Origin: Candolleomyces eurysporus
Taxonomy: Eukaryota; Basidiomycota; Agaricomycetes; Agaricales; Psathyrellaceae
Assembly (NCBI GenBank): GCA_027579435.1
Contig: JANBPK010001411.1
Coordinates: 1 to 14,660 of the forward strand
Direction of reading: 5' to 3'
DNA: 14,660 nucleotides
Shown here: positions 8,246-14,660 of the stretch, in pieces
Layout of the letters: each line of letters opens with the position of its first letter
Position numbering within the stretch: position 1 is the stretch's first letter
Position numbers and translations under genes: made by a program
Notes under the pieces: generated by a model
What the model was told of the DNA's origin: nothing
The model's database searches: none
Seen by the model: the letters and a program-made list of their open reading frames with translations, nothing else

Positions 8246-10571
8246 ATGGCAGATTCCCTCTCTAAAGTCCAAGCGGTACTGGGCATCCATACATCCGCGT
8301 CCTCAGCCACTATTGCAGATGATACGGAGCGTGCTGACCCTATCGAAAACGAGAAAGTGAAAGTAGAGGAGGTATGTTGCCATTCCCTGACGCAACTATT
8401 TTTGCTCACGGATTTCTATTAGGACGTTATCGAGGTTCCTACACCTCAGCTAGACGCCGATCTCCATCCTTACAACTTTTCAAAACGGAAGAAATGGACA
8501 ATCACAGTCGTTGCATGTTCATTCACCCTCCTTGTCTGTGCGTCGCGCCCCACCGTTTTTTTCTGCTTCCCCTCTTGCTAATTGAGCGATATATTTCTAG
8601 CGGCCTCCACTACATCATTTACCTCTGGATATCTGTCAATGATGCGCGACCTCAACTTTACCTACACTCAAGCAATCGTCGGTCTATCGACATATCTGCT
8701 CGCATTCGCCGTCACGCCTCTATTCACTTCCGCGTTTAGTGAGGAATTCGGAAGACAACCTTTGTACATCGTCTCTGTCGCTCTCTTTTTGTTGATGCAT
8801 GTCATGATTGCTCTGTAAGTACGACTTTCCATCTACTTTTAACCAGGCTAACATATTCTTCAGGGCACCTAATATTGCCGTTATCGCTGTCGCGAGGATA
8901 ATCCAGGGCGCAGCTGGGTCAGCCGGAGTAACGATGGTGGCAGGGACCATCGCTGATATCTGGGAACCAAAGCAGTACGTCTCCCGGTTTTCATTTGCCT
9001 GTGAATCACCCTGCACGTATTCTCGTCTAGACGCGGTCTCCCAATGGCTTTCTACTCCATTCTCGCGTTTAGCGGTAACGGCGTCGGTACCATCGCCGCT
9101 GGATGGATCGAAGCCAACCCGAAACTAGAGTGGAAATGGATTCAATGGATTTCCATGATGTTTGTCCACTGCTTTCTTTGCTAACTGACCTCTCGTGCTG
9201 ATGGTATGTATGTAAAACTAGGGTTGCGGGCTGTTACTCCGTGGTATTCGCCCTCACGATGCGAGAGACCAGGGCGTCAATTCTCCAGGCAAAGGCGATG
9301 AGACGGAGGGTGAAGGAAGCCAACGCCAACGGGGATTCCCAACCACCGATTGCGGCGGTGCCTAAAGGCAACCTTAAGGAACTTCTGTGGATTTCGTGCA
9401 CAAGGCCTTTGAGCACGTACCGTCCAATCTTTGTTTATTTCGGTTGCTGACATAGAGTCCAGTTTTATTGACAACTGAGCCTATCGTCTTGGCTATGAGT
9501 GTATGGTGCTCCGATTCCATCATTAGGCCTACACGCTTATCCTTTCGCCTAGCTCTGGATCGCATTTGCATGGGGCGTGTTTTATTGCATAATTGGGTGA
9601 ATTTTTGCCTATTCAAGTTGATTCCCCTGAGGTTGTTGACCTTACTTTCGATAGGTCCATACCCCTTGTCTTTAGATCGCTCCATGGGTTCTCCAGTGGC
9701 CAAGTTGGTACGGTAAACGTGACGATGATGTGAGCCTATCCTACCTTCCAAATTCCTGAGGCGAAGCTGACCTAGAACCGAATGCAGAGTCGCGGTCCTG
9801 GTCGGATACCTCACGACCCTTCTTCAAGAAAAGATCTATCTGTACGTCACTTCTTCCCGACTCATTGGATAGGCTCGACGAAATTTCATCCTTATACAGA
9901 AAGAAATTTCATCAACGAAGCGTAGAAGCGCGACTGTATATGTGCTGCGCTGCAGGAATCGGATTTCCTGTGTCTGTGTTCATGTTCGCATGGTTCTCCC
10001 GTCCAGGCATCCATTGGATGCTCCTGTGTTTTGCTATCACTGTAAGCTTCTTGTAGATCTGCAACTCTGGAAATTGAGCGACTGCTGACAGTTTCTATAT
10101 AGATTTACTATTGGTCGATGTTCACGATCTACCTGGCCGTGTTTTCTTATCTCGCTGATTGGTGAGTGTTCCCTGTAAAGGGTTGGAATCTAGACATTGA
10201 TATACAGCATCTTAGCTACACGACATACGCTTCATCTGCGCTCGCAGGACAAAGTATGCTTCGTAAGTCCCTCACCCTCTTCTGTGTAATTCGTTCAACC
10301 ATCCTGACGCGATGTACTATAGGAAATGTCCTAGGCGGAGTGTTCCCATTCTTCACGGTCAGCATGTACGACAAGCTCGGGTATACGTGGTCGAACACGG
10401 TTTTTGGGTGTTTTGCGCTACTGCTGGCGCCTATTCCTTTCGTACGTCGTCCTTTTCTATCCCTGACTGCAGCCGAAATTTCCACTCATTGACGGAGTTG
10501 TTGGACGTCAGGTCATCTTCTTCATAGGACCTCGAATTCGCAGGCACAGTCAACGGTGCATACATGATTAA
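8246..10571 (+). CDS. Major facilitator superfamily transporter, DHA1 drug/polyamine type (507 aa)
   Basis: Membrane antiporter of the group that includes yeast TPO1 and FLR1; the substrate cannot be told. Fifteen exons: 8246-8371, 8423-8537, 8601-8814, 8864-8974, 9031-9159, 9222-9412, 9463-9500, 9553-9596, 9655-9729, 9788-9841, 9900-10041, 10103-10161, 10216-10262, 10323-10441 and 10512-10571. They sum to 508 codons with every phase agreeing. A hydrophilic N-terminus of about 60 residues is followed by twelve predicted membrane segments. Family marks: SEEFGRQPLY (motif A) after segment 2, RIIQGAAGSAG in segment 4, GLPMAFYSILAFSGNGVG in segment 5, a basic central loop (QAKAMRRRVK), TEPIV at the start of segment 7, EARLY and IHWM in the second half, and YASSALAGQSMLRNVLGG. 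Length is normal for the family. The 9413-9462 intron uses a GC donor. No regulator or biosynthetic neighbour suggests its cargo. Confidence 0.9.
9413..9462 (+). other. Probable GC-AG intron in the transporter gene
   Basis: This 50-bp interval starts GCACGT and ends GTCCAG. Splicing here gives RPLILLTTEPIV, with the spacing between RPL and TEP found in the family. The nearest in-phase GT donor (9422) leaves a 41-bp intron and three surplus residues; the GT at 9417 puts the next exon out of frame. GCACGT is the GTACGT donor used elsewhere in this gene with T changed to C. Confidence 0.6.
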
Positions 10572-10861
10572 AGCGACATGCCTTTTATTAGGGAAGGATG
10601 GGAGGAGGGCGACGATATAGGAATTCTTTTGTTAGCATACAAGATTTTACGATGGCTAAACAATATAATAGATGGTCTTGACTCAGTTGTATATCTTGGA
10701 AAGCACGACGATTCGGAGGCTACCAATTCTGACAGGCTCTGCCACAGACCAGTCATTAGATATATATGTTCAAACATTCACCACCAAACTCGAGCTCATA
10801 TAATAATACAAGTGTGATCTTGGGTATCCAAAAACTACAGTTCATAATTCAAGCTGGACCC
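10572..10861. other. Convergent 3' spacer
   Basis: 290 bp between the stop codons of the transporter (plus) and the lyase (minus). It is AT-rich with runs such as ATATATA and ATAATAATA that may serve in 3'-end formation for both transcripts. No clear AATAAA, gene or repeat was seen. Overlapping 3' untranslated regions are likely. Confidence 0.4.
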
Positions 10862-12342
10862 TTATACATTAGGTATTGTGAGATTGGCAGCTTCTGCGAT
10901 CGCAATGATCTGTTCAGCCTGTAGCACAGCAGTGGAGACCATTCACTCAGCTAAATATCCTCGAGAAACAAAGAGCAATACCAACCTGTTTGAGCATAGG
11001 CGCGTCGATCATCTCGCCGTCAATCCCAATCGCACCCTTGGCTTCTGAGATATGTGCGTTCTTCAAACCTTTCAGGATCTTGGCGGCGCGTAAGATCTCT
11101 GTGTATGGAGCTAGATGAATAGCGGCGATGGGAAGTTATGGGGGGGAATACAAACCTTCAGGTGTAGGAACAAACGTTGATTGAATTATGGGAACTTGGG
11201 ACGGATGGATTGCTTGCTGCGGTGGCGTGTACGTCAGTTAAAGTTTCATAGAAAAAGAGGAAACGAGATATGAAGGTAATGTACCTTTCCAGTGAAACCC
11301 AGCTGCCTGCCATCTACGCATTCGTCCCTAAGATAGTCCTTATCCTTGTACTGAATACAAACCTGCAGGTACCCTGTCAGTCCTCAAACGGCATCCACAG
11401 AGAGAATCAGACGAACCATGTCAACTACATCTAGGCCAAAAGCCTTTGCCGCTATGACAAGCTGTGACCGCGTGAAAAGAAGCTCCTTTCGAGCAGGGGT
11501 TCGAATAATCGACGTGTCCGCACAGTCTATAACACATTAGCAAGCGTTAGAGATGTATGCGTTTAGGAGAACTGACAATCTTCACAAGCAAACTTGTGTG
11601 AAGGGATGAGTACACGAGAGGAACGAAAACAAACGGAGGGGGAATGTACATACCATTAATGCCTTCAATTCGCCTCCCAGCCTCGGTTCATGCTTCGACT
11701 TCCACGCGGCGATGTCCCTGAGGTTCCACATTGCCCTGGCACTTTCGAGACTTGGGATAATTTCTACTGGGAAGGCTCGAACCTCTGCTAGAGGTGCTTC
11801 TCGCAGAGCATTAGACAAGACATCCAGATCCTCGGCTGCATGAGTCTTTGCGAGGACGACACCGCCGACTTTGATATTAGAGAGCTTGAAGTTGTGATCA
11901 GGCTAGCGTTATGTTAGAGCAAGCAGCAAGACACACAATCTCCTTTATATCTTCCTCGAAATAGGGTGTCGAGATGTCGTTCACTCGGACGGTGATATGA
12001 GGCGAGTTAGGTCCAATGTCTGCTTCCTAGGCAAGATGAATGAGTACGGTCCCAAACCAGAGATAGCTGAGAACACACCCTTAGAAATTTCTTGAGATTG
12101 GCTCTTGCATTCGCCTTGTCTTCAGGTGAAGGTGCTACACTATCCTCGAGGTCATAGATAATGACGTCTGAGCCTGTACCCAGCGACTTTTGCAGCATTC
12201 GCTCGGAGCTTGACGGCACGTAGATCCATGACCTGCGAAGACTTGGCTTGGAGCTAATAAACCGACGAGAAAGGCCACTGTATGGGACTCTGCAATGCCT
12301 GGAGAGTGTCCTGCCGGTGGACAAGAAACTGGCAAGCGCCAT
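10862..12342 (-). CDS. CLYBL: CitE/CLYBL-type lyase, mitochondrial (about 339 aa)
   Basis: Member of the HpcH/HpaI aldolase / citrate-lyase beta family. The animal mitochondrial homologue cleaves citramalyl-CoA to acetyl-CoA and pyruvate; the fungal substrate is inferred. Nine exons on the minus strand: 12342-12079, 12026-11937, 11884-11654 (or from 11902), 11592-11577, 11526-11417, 11362-11285, 11216-11156, 11098-10986 and 10918-10862. The N-terminus is rich in Arg and Ser with no acidic residue until after 43, a mitochondrial presequence. Then come WIYVPSSSERM (beta strand 1), DLEDSVAP, VRVND, IIPSLES with Glu165 and FACEDYCAD with Asp200, the expected Mg-binding Glu and Asp, GFTGKQAIHPSQV, and GEMIDAPMLKQAE near the end. 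Length equals the human protein. The start at 12342 has a good context (CACAATGG); an in-frame ATG 13 codons upstream (12381) would leave only 64 bp to PRP2. One intron boundary is uncertain. Confidence 0.9.
11577..11592 (-). other. 16-nt micro-exon of the lyase gene
   Basis: The exon reads TTTGCTTGTGAAGATT and encodes FACED plus the first base of Tyr. It is needed to give LKALM-FACEDYCAD, the family's metal-binding loop. It is bounded by an ACAAG acceptor (after a 61-bp intron) and a GTCAGT donor (before a 50-bp intron). Without it the flanking exons do not join in frame and the catalytic Asp is lost. Confidence 0.75.
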
Positions 12343-12445
12343 TGTGACTCTGAGCGGGAGCAAGCAAGTGTACAGCCACATATGCGGCGTAATTCTATGG
12401 CTTCGGAGTCTTTACTCTCAACTCTCACCTCTACCCCTCTGTTCA
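12343..12445. promoter_or_regulatory. 103-bp divergent promoter between the lyase gene and PRP2
   Basis: The two start codons lie only 103 bp apart, head to head. The plus strand before the PRP2 ATG is CT-rich (12407-12440), typical of a fungal start site. No TATA box was seen for either gene. The 5' untranslated regions must be very short or overlap. Confidence 0.6.
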
Positions 12446-14660
12446 ATGTCTTCGCTAGAGCAATATGTCAGCGACAACTCCCTCAAAGTACGTCGCTCAC
12501 TGTATATTGACAGTCATAAAGCTCTGACACCCATTTTACAGCTATTTGGCGTTGCAGATCGAAGCATGGTAGACTTTATAATTGCTTCAGGTGAGTTCTA
12601 GTATGATTTTGCATGAAGGAGTCATACTAACATCCGAGAAACTATCTAGCAAAGTCTGCCAAATCCGCTGAAGCATTATACTCCTCACTGAACGCTTCTG
12701 GTCTACCAGACTCTTCGGACGCACACCAATTTGTTAACGAACTCTACACTCGTGCACCGCGGAAAGGCAAGAAACACTCGTCGGCAGACACAGCTCGGAA
12801 ACAGGCAGAGAAGGAATCTAAAGCCCTTCGGTCGCAAAAGTTTGGGTTCTTGCTTGAAGAAGACGACCAGTCGGTGGAGGTTGTGAAGCAGAAGAGCAAG
12901 GAGAGCAGCAAGAGCAAACGGGATCGGGAGAAACATATTCGGAAACAGAACTATGATGAAAAGGAGTGGGAGAGTGACGAAGAAGAAAAAGCCCGAAAAC
13001 GACTGAAAGCTTCAGAAGAAGAAGAGTACGGGACGCGGTATGCAGACGACCGGCCGCCAGAAGATATGGATGTGGAGGACGAAGAGGGCGAGGATGTGAG
13101 AAGGGAACGTGAACGGCTGGAGGATTTAAAGGAGAGGGATGAATTTTCGGAACGGATGCGAGAACGCGACAAGCAGAAAACGAAAAAGGTTGTGGAAGAC
13201 CGGTCCTCCAAAGGTACTGCCGCCACAGAGGCTGCTACTCGACGACAATTGGCGGACGACGCCGAAGCACGCGATGTGGCCCTCCCCTCTCTGCGAATTC
13301 ACTCTCGTCAGGAGTATCTTACAAAGCGTGAAATACAGCAAATCGAACTTTTACGCAAAGAGATAGCAGACGACGAGGCCCTGTTTGCAGGGATGAAGAT
13401 CACGAAGCGGGAACGGAAGGAGTTGGATAGGAAGAAGGAGTTGCTGAGACTCGTGGAGGAGCGTCTAAAAATTAACGATCATTACGACGGTTACCAGCTG
13501 CCTGAAGACTATATTACGGAGCAGGGGAAGATCGACAAGAAGAAGAAAGAGAACGTGCTGTATAAACGTTATGAGGAGGCTAAACCCAAGGATGGAGACT
13601 TCACCACCGATGTTGATCAGTGGGAGGCCAGTCAGACGAGGCATAGTACATTCAAGACCGGTGCCATGGACAAGCCCGAGTTGGTGGAAAACTACGACTA
13701 TGTCTTCGACGAGAGTCAGACTATCCAATTCGTCATGGATGCAGCATTGCCAGGGACGAAAATGTCTGCTGCAGACCGGCTGCTTCAGCAACAAATCGAT
13801 GAGGCGGAGAAACGAGGTGAGTTCTAGCCTATCCACTTCGCAATCCACGCCTTACACGTTCTGTCACAGCCAGGTCAATTGAGGAAGTTCGAAAGAATTT
13901 GCCCATCTACACCTATAAAGAGCAACTCATCGAGGCGGTCAAAGAGCACCAAGTGCTTATCGTTGTTGCGGAAACGGGGTCCGGAAAGACCACACAGCTA
14001 CCTCAATATCTACACGAAGCAGGTTACACCGCAAATGGGCTGAAGATCGGTTGCACGCAACCTCGTCGAGTCGCTGCAATGTCTGTTGCTGCCCGTGTCG
14101 CTGAAGAAATGGGAACAAAGGTCGGCTACGAGGTTGGCTATTCGATCCGGTTCGAGGACTGCACAAGCGACAAGACTGTTCTCAAATACATGACTGACGG
14201 TATGCTTCTGAGAGAGTTCCTCACAGAGCCTGACTTGGCTGGTTACTCTTGTCTAATCATCGATGAGGCTCACGAACGCACTCTCAGCACGGATATTCTG
14301 TTTGCCCTTGTGAAGGTCAGTTTGCCTATCCTGCTGAAAATGTCCAGTAAACTGACGGGATACGGACAATCTTACAGGATATCGCCCGATTCCGACCTGA
14401 ACTGCGTCTCCTTATCTCCAGCGCAACCATGGATGCCGAAAAGTTTAGTGAATATTTCGACGATGCTCCCACGTTCCACGGTATGTACCAGGTCTTTCGA
14501 ATTGCCGTGAAAAGACTAACCTTCCTCTGCATAGTCCCTGGTCGTCAATTCCCAGTCGACATCCACTACACGCCTCAACCAGAGGCGAACTATCTGCACG
14601 CGGCGATCACCACAGTGTTCCAAATCCATACAACCCAGCCCAAAGGAGACATTCTAGTCT
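12446..14660 (+). CDS. PRP2: PRP2/DHX16 spliceosomal DEAH-box helicase, N-terminal 644 residues (3' end outside window)
   Basis: RNA-dependent ATPase that remodels the spliceosome just before the first splicing step, working with a G-patch partner (Spp2/GPKOW). Exons: 12446-12487, 12542-12590, 12650-13816, 13870-14315, 14378-14480 and 14535 to the edge; introns are 53-62 bp, and the second carries a perfect TACTAAC. Residues 1-70 form the short helical N-terminal region of DHX16, followed by a long charged Lys/Glu/Arg-rich coiled stretch (about 80-300), then the conserved lead-in ([32 protein letters not shown]). Helicase motifs: GSGKT at 456-460, TQPRRVAA at 482-489, DEAH at 551-554, SAT at 583-585. 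[12 protein letters not shown] and QPKGDILV begin the second RecA domain. The charged N-terminus with EEYG and RERDK blocks separates it from PRP22, which would show an S1 domain, and from PRP16 and PRP43. Motifs IV-VI lie beyond the edge. Confidence 0.94.

Noticed and set aside
1..14660. CRISPR array, tRNA or rRNA gene, viral or biosynthetic cluster
   Set aside because: No spaced direct repeats, cloverleaf-like stretches, rRNA segments, viral genes, or core biosynthetic enzymes were seen on either strand.

Overview
The window looks like nuclear DNA of a mushroom-type basidiomycete (probably Agaricomycetes). The evidence is five protein genes packed on both strands and cut by 36 short introns, almost all 49-75 bp with GTNNGT-type donors and YAG acceptors. 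All exon joins below were made by hand from splice sites, reading phase and family resemblance; no cDNA or search was available.

Layout. (1) 1-4540, minus: SEN1, the RNA/DNA helicase of transcription termination and R-loop removal. It starts at 4540 and runs off the left edge just after helicase motif Ia. (2) 4541-4868: a 328-bp divergent promoter with a TATA box for SEN1 and ACGCGT, CACGTG and GTCGACGTCGAC sites. (3) 4869-7208, plus: a 699-residue, mostly disordered, very acidic nuclear-type protein that I do not recognise, with two basic nuclear-localisation clusters and a textbook SUMO-interacting motif. (4) 7278-7507: a 230-bp non-coding inverted-repeat element flanked by TA, a MITE of Tc1/mariner type, 69 bp past that gene's stop. 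(5) 7508-8245: a long upstream region for the next gene. (6) 8246-10571, plus: a 15-exon MFS drug/polyamine-type transporter, including one probable GC-AG intron. (7) 10572-10861: short convergent 3' spacer. (8) 10862-12342, minus: a mitochondrial CitE/CLYBL-type lyase in nine exons, one of only 16 nt. (9) 12343-12445: 103-bp divergent promoter. (10) 12446-14660, plus: PRP2/DHX16 spliceosomal DEAH helicase, cut by the right edge.

The genes are not an obvious pathway. SEN1 and PRP2 are nucleic-acid helicases of mRNA metabolism; the transporter and the lyase are ordinary metabolic genes. No secondary-metabolite cluster, CRISPR, rRNA or tRNA was seen. The least described items are the SUMO-motif protein sharing a promoter with SEN1 and the MITE.

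Sequence quality matters. Each of the three single N characters (1132, 5201, 6043) lies in an exon exactly where the frame shifts, and in every case leaving the N out restores the frame. A further one-base loss is likely near 44-48 in SEN1.
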